Source: Bacillota bacterium
Lineage (GTDB): Bacteria > Bacillota_A > Clostridia > Lachnospirales > Lachnospiraceae
DNA length: 64,000 nucleotides
Assembly (NCBI GenBank): GCA_023407175.1
Contig: JAEYMU010000012.1
Coordinates: 372,001 to 436,000 of the forward strand
Direction: 5' to 3'
Both the position numbers and the translations under genes were made by a program. The notes beneath the pieces are model-generated. The model saw only the letters and a list, made by a program, of their open reading frames with translations. It was not told the DNA's origin and did no database searches. Below, piece by piece: positions 42,377-51,047 of this stretch (positions are counted from its first letter, which is position 1; the number at the start of each line of letters is the position of its first letter).

Positions 42377-42578
42377 CATAAAAATAAGCAGTTTTGCGAC
42401 TTGCCTAGGTCGTGAACTATTCAATACAATCTCATTGAATAGACCTTTTTTACAATAGCTATATAGAGAAGGGTGGGGTTCCGAACTAGAAATCCTCTTT
42501 TAGATAATCTACCAGGAAGCCTCAGAAAAATTTCTAAATTTTTTACTTATATACGGAGCTGTTATAAATTGTTACATT
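42377..42578. repeat. Intergenic element A (about 200 bp)
   Basis: Aligns along its length with element B (47056-47258). Shared blocks in order: AAGCAGTTT, hairpin CGACTT-GCCT-AGGTCG (42397-42412), GAAGGG, GGTTC-GAACTAGA-ATCC, TTTAGATA, CTTATATA, GCTGT and TTGTTACATT. No ORF is shared. It starts a few bases after the stop of the DUF4365 gene and ends before the HNH gene, filling the whole gap. Confidence 0.75.
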
Positions 42579-42582
42579 CATA

Positions 42583-44334
42583 CTAAACATCAAGAAATTT
42601 GCATATGGGATAAGATAAAAATTCTTCTTTTTCTTTGCTCCCTATTTTATCAAAATACTCGTTAGCAGCTACTTTATCATCTAGCAAGAGGTATACAGCA
42701 CATAGAATTTGAGCATCTGATTCACTAATTTTTGCCCTTCGTAATTCATTTATATCTAACTCTTCCAAAGTGTCCAATCTTTTCTTAATCTGCCATACAT
42801 TCACCTTGATATAAAGTGCGTCAGGAGAGAACTCCACTATTCTTTTATATATACTCAAAGCCAAATATAACAATCTTTTATCACTATTAACATCATATGC
42901 TTCAATTAAACCAATCGCCGCAATATTCAAAGTATCGATTGTAAATGTATTAATCTCCGAATTATCAATTTGATAATTCAAATCAGCAAAATCATATTTA
43001 TATAGATTACCAAGTACTTTTCCTCTCAAACCACAAAACATCGGTACTTTATAGTGTTCTGTATCATTGTCAACAACAAACCCTTGAAACCGTGATTCAT
43101 AAACTCTATTAGTAAAAATGACTTCATCATTTTCTTTGTAAATCAGCATAGGATAAATTTTCTCTTGCAGTTTTAAGTCATATGTATACAGTTGTTCTCT
43201 TTCAATTTTATCTATGCCCCTATAAATTCTCACCAACTTAAATAATTGTCTAAAATCATCATCATTAAAGTCGGAAAATTTGGTTTCCAAAACTATATCC
43301 GTTGATTTAAATATTTCATACAAATCACAAATTATACGAATATCATCTTCCAATCCATCTTTAAATCTCGGGTTATTATAGGTCAAAGGCAGCCCGCCAA
43401 TTATAATTTCTGAGTTATTATTTAATGCCATAAGAAAACTCACATCATTATGCAATTCTTGCAATGTACTAATTGGCTTAAAGTTAAAATTACCCTCAGT
43501 CCAATTTAATGTTAGATTTTCACTTGGTACTATTTTAAACTTTTCTTTTGTGCTCGCTATAACCGAATATCTCTCATAATACGTTATATCAGCTACTTGT
43601 ATCGGATTTTCTACAGCATGCTGTATAAACATTTCTGTTCCTGCATTCAATTCTAACGGATACCATATATCATTTTTTTCTGCATAAAAACAAACATCCC
43701 CGTCTGATATTCTTTGTAAAAATTCAAGAGGATTCTGCGTAGCAATTGCTGTTGCCTGTAATTTCTCGATAGTATCTAACCTATCCAATTTTATTGCCTT
43801 CGGAACAATTTGTCCCAATCCAGAACCTTGTTTTCGTGATTCAAATGAAAACTGTTTACATACCCTTCTCATTTCATCTGAACTCTTTTTCATTTTTGTT
43901 AACGAAACGTTAATATAACTCTTATTCTTCTTTCTTTCTGCTTCTTCCAATAATATTTTAATTTTAGATGGGTACAAAGCATTATAGAATATTTCTGTCT
44001 TACTCTCGGACATAAGTACTCGAAAGTAGAGAACTCCTCTATCGTTAAAATAATTCTTTAAAACAGATAACTCTACCGGATACTGTATGTTCTTCTTGTT
44101 AATCTCTTTGCATTGCTCATCAATATGTCCCTTTATTTGAACAGGAATTTTGTCATCCAATGTACTATTGCTAAATGTCTTATCATTATAACTATAAATA
44201 TAGCCATCCCATGATAACTCCTTATCCATCGAGTTAAAAGATTTGTCTAAATAATCATTAGGAACTATCAATCCGTCAAGAGCATATATAGCCTTTGATT
44301 CTATTTTTGTGTTATTATTTTTATCTCTTGCCAA
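42583..44334 (-). CDS. DUF4365-type nuclease-like protein, large
   Basis: About 583 residues. The N-terminal 130 residues (DKELSWDGYIYSYND ... KIPVQIKGHIDEQ ... ELSVLKNYFNDRGVLYFRVLM) fit DUF4365, a PD-(D/E)XK-like domain: Asp in SWDGYI and QxK in VQIKG are the likely metal and catalytic residues. The remaining 450 residues are of unknown fold, ending in a helical repeat-like part (YIKVNVWQIKKRLDTLEELDINELRRAKISESDAQ). The TTG at 44334 is preferred because AAAGGTGG lies 7 nt before it; an ATG at 44370 lacks a ribosome site. It is the last gene of the four-gene block with the RES protein; a nucleic-acid-cutting role in defence is inferred. Confidence 0.6.
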   Translation of the reverse strand: MARDKNNNTKIESKAIYALDGLIVPNDYLDKSFNSMDKELSWDGYIYSYNDKTFSNSTLDDKIPVQIKGHIDEQCKEINKKNIQYPVELSVLKNYFNDRGVLYFRVLMSESKTEIFYNALYPSKIKILLEEAERKKNKSYINVSLTKMKKSSDEMRRVCKQFSFESRKQGSGLGQIVPKAIKLDRLDTIEKLQATAIATQNPLEFLQRISDGDVCFYAEKNDIWYPLELNAGTEMFIQHAVENPIQVADITYYERYSVIASTKEKFKIVPSENLTLNWTEGNFNFKPISTLQELHNDVSFLMALNNNSEIIIGGLPLTYNNPRFKDGLEDDIRIICDLYEIFKSTDIVLETKFSDFNDDDFRQLFKLVRIYRGIDKIEREQLYTYDLKLQEKIYPMLIYKENDEVIFTNRVYESRFQGFVVDNDTEHYKVPMFCGLRGKVLGNLYKYDFADLNYQIDNSEINTFTIDTLNIAAIGLIEAYDVNSDKRLLYLALSIYKRIVEFSPDALYIKVNVWQIKKRLDTLEELDINELRRAKISESDAQILCAVYLLLDDKVAANEYFDKIGSKEKEEFLSYPICKFLDV

Positions 44335-44407
44335 TTGAAATCCACCTTTCTTATGTATAAACATTCTCACATATTAGGCATTAATAATATGGAAACGCCT
44401 TAATTTA

Positions 44408-45001
44408 TTATAATTCTAATCCCTCTTCATTTAAAATAATTGTTAATTTCTTTCTTTTTCTCGGGTCTCCAGTTCTAACTAAAGTCATGCCATTATTTTG
44501 TATTTTTTTAAGAATATGACGCGAAATATCAGCTCTTTCACTTAATTCTTCTAAAGTATCATCTGTCATTCTTGTCCTTCGTATAAAATGCCAAAATGGT
44601 AAATCAATATTTTTTTTATTAAATGCTACAGTATTAACAAATATTTTTTCATTATTATAAAAATTAATCACTGGATTACTTGTTAATATATGTTCCTCCA
44701 TACTATAAAAAAAGTCATCTAAATGGTTCTCCACTAGAATGTTTGATAAGATTTGTATCGGGATTTGAGTTAGGTATTCTTTTCTTATCTTATTATTTGT
44801 AATATTCAAAGGCGTAAAATAATAATTCTTTTCATAAGCAAGAATAATACTAAATGTCATTGAATTTTCATCATAAGCATCAAAAAATACATTAACATTA
44901 ACATTGTTAAATTTATAAAAATATTTAAGACAAGTTTCCTTTTTCTTAAAACTGAGATTTTGATATGTAAATAACATTTTATTTTTTACTACTTCTCTCA
45001 T
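44408..45001 (-). CDS. Unknown protein with C-terminal winged-helix-like segment
   Basis: 197 residues; not recognised. The first 140 residues look like an alpha/beta domain rich in Asn, Phe and Tyr (NNVNVNVFFDAYDENSMTFSIILAYEKNYYFTPLN). The end (MTDDTLEELSERADISRHILKKIQNNGMTLVRTGDPRKRKKLTIILNEEGL) reads as a helix-turn-helix with a basic wing, suggesting a DNA-binding regulator or specificity subunit. GGAG precedes the ATG. It sits 60 nt after the RES gene and 37-73 nt before the DUF4365 gene. Confidence 0.55.
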   Translation of the reverse strand: MREVVKNKMLFTYQNLSFKKKETCLKYFYKFNNVNVNVFFDAYDENSMTFSIILAYEKNYYFTPLNITNNKIRKEYLTQIPIQILSNILVENHLDDFFYSMEEHILTSNPVINFYNNEKIFVNTVAFNKKNIDLPFWHFIRRTRMTDDTLEELSERADISRHILKKIQNNGMTLVRTGDPRKRKKLTIILNEEGLEL

Positions 45002-45061
45002 TATATCTCCATTCTTTCTGTATCATCTTTAACTCTTTCGTATAATTTAAATATTTCTATT

Positions 45062-46315
45062 TTAATATATTTCTACGCTAAGTACATTTAAATCCTCATC
45101 TTTTTTATATTTACAAAACAAAGCATAATCAATTGAAAAATTATCTTTTGTTGAACGATATACAATTCCATCATACCCAACCTGTAAACATATTGCAGAT
45201 ACTATGTTACTTAAAATGTATTGCTCTTTAAAAATATTATTCTGTTTATCAATTGGCACCTCTTCATTTACTAACCCCGTATAATCTGCTCTAAACACAT
45301 AATTAATCGGAAATAAGTAAAATGGTTTGTGTAAAATAAATTTGGCAATATTATACATTTCATCACCTGATATAGGAACTTCCTTTTTTATAACATCGCT
45401 ATTATTTGCACAATATAGAACGCTTACCCCAATATCATTATATCTTCCATGACTTGCTACATTATATGGTGGTTCCCACATGTCATCCTTAGTCAATAAT
45501 TTATCTTTATTGGATGTTCTTGCTCTATATATCATCCTATCTGGAAAAAGAATATAGTACTCTTTCTTTTCTAATAAATTCTTTAAAAAGCATTCCAGCT
45601 TGTAAAATATCGGGTTTCTAGCAATAAATGTTTTATTATTTACATATTCATTCTTTAAATTGACTAATTCATTTAATGAAAAATTCCTTGCCAAATCACT
45701 AATTTCTATTTTAATTTCTTCAAATTCATCTCCATAAAAGTCATGGTTAAAGAGATTAATATCGCTATGCGTATAAACTTCTGTGTATAAATCAAATTTT
45801 CCATAGTCGATTTTGTCATCATAGTTTTCACCTGAGCCATTATTACAAACTGGACACTCAACATATTCAACTATATGTTCATAATATGGTTCCCATTGCT
45901 CTGCACTTTCATAAAAAATATTATTCATAATATCTTCTATAGTACTTGCAGTATCGTAACTATCAAAAATTGCTTCTGGGTCGTCTTCTTCGTCATAGAA
46001 GCAACTTTTTATTGATGGATATAATCCCTGGATATCAGCTCCTTGACCACATTCTTGACAGGAATCTATTTCATTCATTACTTGTTGCCCTATAAATCTA
46101 AAGATAATATCTTTAAAATCTTCATCATCCTCTATGTAGCTTTCACCTTCAATAATTTCATTTCCACACCCATTACAAATAAGTTTTTTATCTGCAATCT
46201 CTATGCATGAGTCAAAAACATCCTCTATTACTTCAATATCTGTAGGCATATTTGCAACTATATACTCTTCGAGATTTAAAAACAAATTATACTCTCTACA
46301 TTTTGTACATATCAT
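45062..46315 (-). CDS. RES-domain protein with N-terminal zinc-ribbon-like/HEPN-RES region
   Basis: 417 residues. The N-terminal half holds four Cys pairs (CTKC, CNGCG, CQECG, CPVC) and a helical segment like the HEPN/RES N-terminal domain. The C-terminal 170 residues form a RES domain: IYRARTS (Arg), SHGRYNDIGVSVLYCA (GRYN and Tyr), KEQYILSNIVSAICLQVGYDGIVYRSTKDNFSIDYALFC (the closing Ser region). RES proteins are NAD-degrading toxins (NAD phosphorylase or glycohydrolase), related in fold to ADP-ribosyltransferases. GAGG precedes the ATG. With its operon partners it could kill or arrest an infected cell by NAD loss; that role is inferred. Confidence 0.75.
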   Translation of the reverse strand: MICTKCREYNLFLNLEEYIVANMPTDIEVIEDVFDSCIEIADKKLICNGCGNEIIEGESYIEDDEDFKDIIFRFIGQQVMNEIDSCQECGQGADIQGLYPSIKSCFYDEEDDPEAIFDSYDTASTIEDIMNNIFYESAEQWEPYYEHIVEYVECPVCNNGSGENYDDKIDYGKFDLYTEVYTHSDINLFNHDFYGDEFEEIKIEISDLARNFSLNELVNLKNEYVNNKTFIARNPIFYKLECFLKNLLEKKEYYILFPDRMIYRARTSNKDKLLTKDDMWEPPYNVASHGRYNDIGVSVLYCANNSDVIKKEVPISGDEMYNIAKFILHKPFYLFPINYVFRADYTGLVNEEVPIDKQNNIFKEQYILSNIVSAICLQVGYDGIVYRSTKDNFSIDYALFCKYKKDEDLNVLSVEIY

Positions 46316-46357
46316 ATCAATTCCTCATTACTTTCACATTATTTAAGAAAAATAATT

Positions 46358-46954
46358 TTATCTCCCACAGCATTTTTTATATTTTAACCCAGACTGACAG
46401 GGACAAGGGACATTTCGTTCTACCTTTGTTTTAAAAATGATTGACAGTTCATACATCCGTCTAAGTAGACTGGTTGGTAATGATACAATATCTCCTGTAG
46501 TTCTATAGATTATATCTTCTTTTTCTTCTGCCAACTTAATATACTCCTCTACTAACGGAGATGCCGTCAACGCTTTTCGCCTGCTCTTAACAATATTACC
46601 TTTATAATCCATACTCATATCCTCAATAAAAAGGATACTCTTTTCTCCTCCTTGATGAGGGGTAACGTCAATTAGCTTTCCATCAGGTCTCTTCCATACT
46701 GAGTGAGCTTCTGCTTCTATTAGGATATTAGCCCACTTCCATATAGCCCACCCATAAATTTGTGAACCACCTTTTCTAATTACCGTATCTTTAACATTTG
46801 GGAAGCAATTGCTAATAGTTGCTTCCTGCTCTGGAATAACATTCACATATTGTAATTTTGAAACTTCTCCAAAGTCCTTACATAAATTAATTACATCATC
46901 TGTTATTGAACTTGGAGTAGTTGTTTTTATCTCATAGATAAGTAGCACCTCCAC
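46358..46954 (-). CDS. SEC-C zinc-motif protein, unknown
   Basis: About 198 residues. The last 21 residues end in NVPCPCQSGLKYKKCCGR, a SEC-C zinc motif (CxC...CC). The first 150 residues contain YGWAIWKWANILIEAEAHSVWKRPDGKLIDVTPHQ, a conserved Trp/His/Glu-rich pattern seen in hypothetical SEC-C proteins. No catalytic assignment is possible. The start is uncertain: the GTG at 46954 overlaps the only GGAGG. It is the first gene of the block SEC-C, RES, winged-helix, DUF4365, with 42-nt spacing to the RES gene, and begins right after element B. Confidence 0.6.
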   Translation of the reverse strand: MEVLLIYEIKTTTPSSITDDVINLCKDFGEVSKLQYVNVIPEQEATISNCFPNVKDTVIRKGGSQIYGWAIWKWANILIEAEAHSVWKRPDGKLIDVTPHQGGEKSILFIEDMSMDYKGNIVKSRRKALTASPLVEEYIKLAEEKEDIIYRTTGDIVSLPTSLLRRMYELSIIFKTKVERNVPCPCQSGLKYKKCCGR

Positions 46955-47055
46955 ATCTTAAATTTCAAAAAACATTATCAGTCCATCATTATACAACATT
47001 TTTCTTATATTTTCCATATGTTAATAATATCATTCTTTATATTGTCTATATAAAA

Positions 47056-47258
47056 CAATAAAGCAGTTTAGCGACTTACCTTAGGTCGTGTTTCAATAAG
47101 ATGTCTCCGATGAGGTTACCTTTAGTAAAAAAAACACCTTAAAAAGAAGGGGTACGGTTCTGAACTAGATATCCATATTTAGATATTGAACCGGGGAGAC
47201 TCCGGAAATTTTATATATTTTTCCTTATATATCGCTGTAACAATTTGTTACATTTTTA
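47056..47258. repeat. Intergenic element B (about 200 bp)
   Basis: Homologous to element A in the same order and orientation. It contains the hairpin CGACTTA-CCT-TAGGTCG (47072-47088), GGTTCTGAACTAGATATCC, and the perfect palindrome TGTAACAA-T-TTGTTACA (47236-47252). Stem bases are conserved while loop bases vary between copies, which argues for a folded RNA or DNA. It begins 10 nt after the stop of the 47268 gene. Confidence 0.75.
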
Positions 47259-47267
47259 TGTATTAGC

Positions 47268-48818
47268 TTATCTTAATAAGTTATTTACTGTAAATTCTGT
47301 AAACCACTTTTTACTTATTTCATTATACTTTGCATCAAATTCTTGTGTGAAATCTGTTGCCCATATCTCTTCATTCTCATCACATTTCAACTGCTTCATA
47401 CCATACTTTTTATAATAACCAAAGATATCAAGCTCATCCATTGCAGATAAATTTTTTAAATTCATCTGCCTAAAAAGCATATAGTTTATGAACTCTTCCT
47501 TTGATACGCATTCTCTTGTGACAATATCTAAATCATATATATTTACAGCATAAGGCAACAAAAATGCTTTCTTCACTTCAACATAATTATATATTTCAGA
47601 TGGTATTGAAACAAAATTATCTGCCATAATACATACCGGAAATTTCCATACAGTATTAATCAATTCAACTTCATTATCATTATTTCCAGCAAATTTACCA
47701 CCCGATTCCAAATACTTTATTGAACGTACTGCTTGCTCATATGCCTTACCAATCGCATTATAAACATCATCTTTTATTTTTTTTGTTTCACCCTGTAATG
47801 ATTGTAAAGTCAAAATTTTACCTTTTGCCTCTGCAAATATAGTTGCATTGTCACATTGAGTAGTAATATCTGATTCAAATGTCCTATCATGCGGTGGATA
47901 TTTCAAAGACAAATAAACATTATCAAACAATCTTAACAAGTACTCTTTTGTTAGTTGTTCAATTACATCTCCTCTATTGTGTGTATACCTACTTACCGTT
48001 TCTTTAGGGAATTTTTTTTCTGCAATGAAAGTGTAATGAAACATTTTAGGTATATTTAACATAGTTATATTCATCATCGGAAAATATATATATTCTCCAA
48101 AATCTATAATAGGTTTGGAATATAATGTCTTAAAATCATCAATAGAAACAGGCTTCATATTATCTATACCAATTTTTACAGAAAGGTATTCCACCAAAGA
48201 ATCAACTTCGTTCCTGTCAAACATTTCATATAGTTCAAATTTATTTATACAAAACATATGCTTATTTATTGCTTCTAATCTCAATTCTTCATTATTAATA
48301 AAGGATATAATAGTAATGTATTTATTATAAGCAACAACTATCAATTTTTCAAATGTTGAAAACGAAAAACCATAGCTGTCTTTCATATCTTTGTCAAATG
48401 GCTGATAAAACTTTTCTGCAAGTCCGAACAATTGAAACATGTAGGCATCGCCACGATAAGCCATATTTTTTAATTGCATCTGTATACTTTTCAATAACTC
48501 CATTTTATCATCATTTGAATCACTTACATGTAACATAACACTCATAAATAATTCCTGAGTCTTTGGAGCAAATATATTTGCTGCAATCTCCTGCATTTCC
48601 TGATAAGCTTTCTTATCAAAATAATTATCGCTATCTAAGTGATAATAACTTAATGCATTAGATGTTATCATTTCAATGCTCGGAATTAAAACATCTTTTG
48701 ACAGACATTCATCATAAAACATAACTATAACTGCATTAAGAATATCTTCCGTATTATATTTTTTTAAGAACTGTTCAAGCTCTATTTTAATCACCCCGTT
48801 TATAATTTTGCTAACCAT
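47268..48818 (-). CDS. Putative PD-(D/E)XK nuclease-containing protein
   Basis: About 516 residues. A helical N-terminal half of unknown family is followed by HNRGDVIEQLTKEYLLRLF, then SDITTQCDNATIFAEAKGKILTL. The Glu in VIEQL, Asp in ESDITT and the E-x-K of AEAKGK make a PD-(D/E)XK-like active site (about residues 300-360). The rest is unassigned. The start is unclear: the ATG at 48818 has no ribosome site, and a GTG at 48794 or an upstream start is possible. It stands alone between element B and the degenerate repeat region near 48.9 kb. A defence nuclease is the best guess. Confidence 0.5.
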   Translation of the reverse strand: MVSKIINGVIKIELEQFLKKYNTEDILNAVIVMFYDECLSKDVLIPSIEMITSNALSYYHLDSDNYFDKKAYQEMQEIAANIFAPKTQELFMSVMLHVSDSNDDKMELLKSIQMQLKNMAYRGDAYMFQLFGLAEKFYQPFDKDMKDSYGFSFSTFEKLIVVAYNKYITIISFINNEELRLEAINKHMFCINKFELYEMFDRNEVDSLVEYLSVKIGIDNMKPVSIDDFKTLYSKPIIDFGEYIYFPMMNITMLNIPKMFHYTFIAEKKFPKETVSRYTHNRGDVIEQLTKEYLLRLFDNVYLSLKYPPHDRTFESDITTQCDNATIFAEAKGKILTLQSLQGETKKIKDDVYNAIGKAYEQAVRSIKYLESGGKFAGNNDNEVELINTVWKFPVCIMADNFVSIPSEIYNYVEVKKAFLLPYAVNIYDLDIVTRECVSKEEFINYMLFRQMNLKNLSAMDELDIFGYYKKYGMKQLKCDENEEIWATDFTQEFDAKYNEISKKWFTEFTVNNLLR

Positions 48819-48998
48819 ACTTAATCTATGATTAATTTTACCGCAGCTAGATAATAAATACAATTGATATATTCATTCACTTATATGATTCTAGGAGCAA
48901 AAGAGTATTTTAGCAACTTACACCGCAATAGCGACAAGTCCTTGATAAATCCAATGCTATCCAGTATTTTTAAGGGATATTAGTTAAACCAAAGCAAG

Positions 48999-49048
48999 TG
49001 GCTATATATCACCAAAACGATGGCTCTAATTCTTCTGAAATAGTGGCT
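48999..49048. mobile_element. Possible IS21-type end remnant
   Basis: TGGCT recurs at 48999, 49021 and 49044 (spacing 22-23 bp) with AGTGGCTCTTTGGAAAC at the end. This resembles the multiple terminal repeats of IS21-family elements. No transposase gene is present. The remaining 48819-49170 holds a weak partial match to element A/B near 48907 and nothing else recognised. Confidence 0.2.
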
Positions 49049-49170
49049 CTTTGGAAACAGAATATTCAATCATTAAAAGTCAATCAATATAACATCCATT
49101 TTCTTGCTTCTCAAAGTTGACTCTTTGTAGTATAATAATGTAATCATGAATTTGTAAAGGAGGTTGTATT

Positions 49171-49824
49171 TTGGATAAAATATTCCGATATGAAAGTGAC
49201 CTTGTTGAATGTTTCAAAACAAACCATTCATTATTAAAACATACTTTATTAATTACCGAAATGAAAATCCGCTGGGGAAATATTGACTTAGTCGAAATAA
49301 ATAATACCTCTCTTCCTTTTTCATCAGAACAATGTAAAATTCTCAGCAAGCCATCATGCGCAAAGATTTTTATGCGTTTAAAAAATAAAAGACCAATTTC
49401 TAGGGAAAAGTTATTTATTGGATTAGGAGTAAGTTCATCCACTTTTGATAAGACTATATCAGAATTAATGAAAGTTAAATTAATTTATAAAGAAGGTAAT
49501 CTGTATTATAGAAATGTTAACTTTGTTTTTCCCAACGTAATAATTACTGGGTATGAAGCAAAATTAACAGATTATAACAAAGCTCTTTATCAAGCCTGCA
49601 TTAATAAAGAATATGTTGATTATAGTTATATGGTTTTCCCTATGGATGTTGCAAATAATATTCAAAAAAGGCATGAAAACATAATTAAATCTTTTAACTT
49701 AGGGTTAATTGGTGTTTCACAAGATTCTACTCATGTTTTGGTTAGACCAAATAAGATTGCACCTATTAAACCATATATTCGTTTAATGAATTTAGCACTT
49801 TCATATGATGTACTTACTCAATAA
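49171..49824 (+). CDS. PD-(D/E)XK-like protein with inserted winged helix
   Basis: 217 residues from a TTG start (AAAGGAGG 7 nt upstream). The N-terminus (RYESDLVECFKTNH, ITEMKIRWGNIDLVEIN) gives the Glu and Asp of a PD-(D/E)XK fold. A winged helix (ISREKLFIGLGVSSSTFDKTISELMKVKLIYKEGNLYY) is inserted, then comes the E-x-K (GYEAKLTDYNKALYQACINKEYVDYSYMVFP). The C-terminal QDSTHVLVRPNKIAP fits the family of small nuclease-like regulators. It is the only rightward gene of the island and lies convergent to the 49854 gene. It may be a DNA-binding regulator or nuclease. Confidence 0.5.
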   Translation: MDKIFRYESDLVECFKTNHSLLKHTLLITEMKIRWGNIDLVEINNTSLPFSSEQCKILSKPSCAKIFMRLKNKRPISREKLFIGLGVSSSTFDKTISELMKVKLIYKEGNLYYRNVNFVFPNVIITGYEAKLTDYNKALYQACINKEYVDYSYMVFPMDVANNIQKRHENIIKSFNLGLIGVSQDSTHVLVRPNKIAPIKPYIRLMNLALSYDVLTQ

Positions 49825-49853
49825 AAGCCACATAATTGTGGCTTTTATCTATA

Positions 49854-51047
49854 CTATATAAGTGAAATTCTATTTTTAAAAGTTTCTATTCCCATAATCC
49901 AAGCGTCCAAATGTTTAGAGTCCGACTTTATTCTGTTATAAGCTTCCTTATTTTCTACCAACTTATTGAGTATCTCATTATACAAATTTTTTGCACTATT
50001 TATTTCTTTTAATACAAATTTTATTTTATCAGATAAGTTATCATACTTATTTAATCTACCAATAAATAAAAACAATGCTTGCCAATATTGGTGCTCTAAG
50101 TCAACAAATGAAATTGCATCCTGATTATAAATAACATCATTATCAATATCACATCCCGTAAGTAATTTTTCAATGTTCATTACATCTTTGATATTATTTA
50201 AATTTTCAAATGTAATATATGTAAATAATGGAATGCTTGTGTACCTTTTTTTCCTCCTGCCCATACTATCAATTTCTTCGAACCTATCTTTACTAAATTT
50301 TCTCAAATTGTTGAACCAACCAGTTGCGACATATTCACAATCTAACATTGCAAATAGAATAGAATTAATAAATGTATAACCTGCTAAAATCTCAAAACCT
50401 GCCTTTTTTAATGAATAAAGAAAATACATAATATTTGCAAGGTTTTGCGCATCCATATATTCATAATTCTTTTCTTGTGTTTTTTCATGACATATTGTGA
50501 AGTAAATTCCATCTTTATTATCTATATTATCAATTATGTCCTCAATCATTTCATCTACATCAGATTTACTATGAAAAAAACTAAATGATATCATTAAAGA
50601 TAAATAAAACCTTTTAAAATTATATTTTTCATAGCAATATTCATAGATATCTAAAGAATAATCAAATTTCCAATCTAAGTCCTGTATATAGAATCCCGGC
50701 GTAATTAAATAATTTGATATAAAATTTGATTTTTCAGCATGCTCATCCAAATAATTTAATAACTCTGGCGTCTTTTTTCTCCAATCACGTCTTGTGACTT
50801 TTGTAGGATAGCAGGAATCAACCTCCAAATTTTTAAATATTTTACCCTCAAAAGTAGAATAATATAGCTGTGAATCTAAATACGAATTGTCTTTATTTAA
50901 TAAAGTGCTATCATCAACATACTCTCTTATAGAACTAAATTTTTCTTCTCTTGGCGAAAAAACCACTCCACATAAAAATTTATTATCCATAGCTATATCA
51001 ATTTTTTTACCTTTTGCTGCGCCATGTTGTGCCAAAATCTTAGTCAT
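49854..51047 (-). CDS. Unknown protein coupled to a Ser/Thr kinase
   Basis: 397 residues; family not recognised. Alternating strands and helices (DGIYFTICHEKTQ, NLANIMYFLYSLKKAGFEILAGYTFINSILFAMLDCEYVATGWFNNLRKF) suggest a TIM-barrel-like core, followed by a Lys-rich helical tail. An RRKKR cluster lies in the middle. The ATG at 51047 has GGGGG 8 nt upstream and overlaps the kinase stop by 8 nt, so the two are translationally coupled. It may be the kinase's substrate or effector. Confidence 0.55.
   Translation of the reverse strand: MTKILAQHGAAKGKKIDIAMDNKFLCGVVFSPREEKFSSIREYVDDSTLLNKDNSYLDSQLYYSTFEGKIFKNLEVDSCYPTKVTRRDWRKKTPELLNYLDEHAEKSNFISNYLITPGFYIQDLDWKFDYSLDIYEYCYEKYNFKRFYLSLMISFSFFHSKSDVDEMIEDIIDNIDNKDGIYFTICHEKTQEKNYEYMDAQNLANIMYFLYSLKKAGFEILAGYTFINSILFAMLDCEYVATGWFNNLRKFSKDRFEEIDSMGRRKKRYTSIPLFTYITFENLNNIKDVMNIEKLLTGCDIDNDVIYNQDAISFVDLEHQYWQALFLFIGRLNKYDNLSDKIKFVLKEINSAKNLYNEILNKLVENKEAYNRIKSDSKHLDAWIMGIETFKNRISLI

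Noticed and set aside
41737..47258. Repeated hairpin elements as a CRISPR array
   Set aside because: There are only two full copies and one partial, kilobases apart with genes between; there are no short regular spacers and no cas genes.
41737..47258. Repeated elements as integron attC sites
   Set aside because: No tyrosine integrase gene is present and the core GTTRRRY/RYYYAAC pair is not convincingly seen. The cassette idea is kept only as an analogy.
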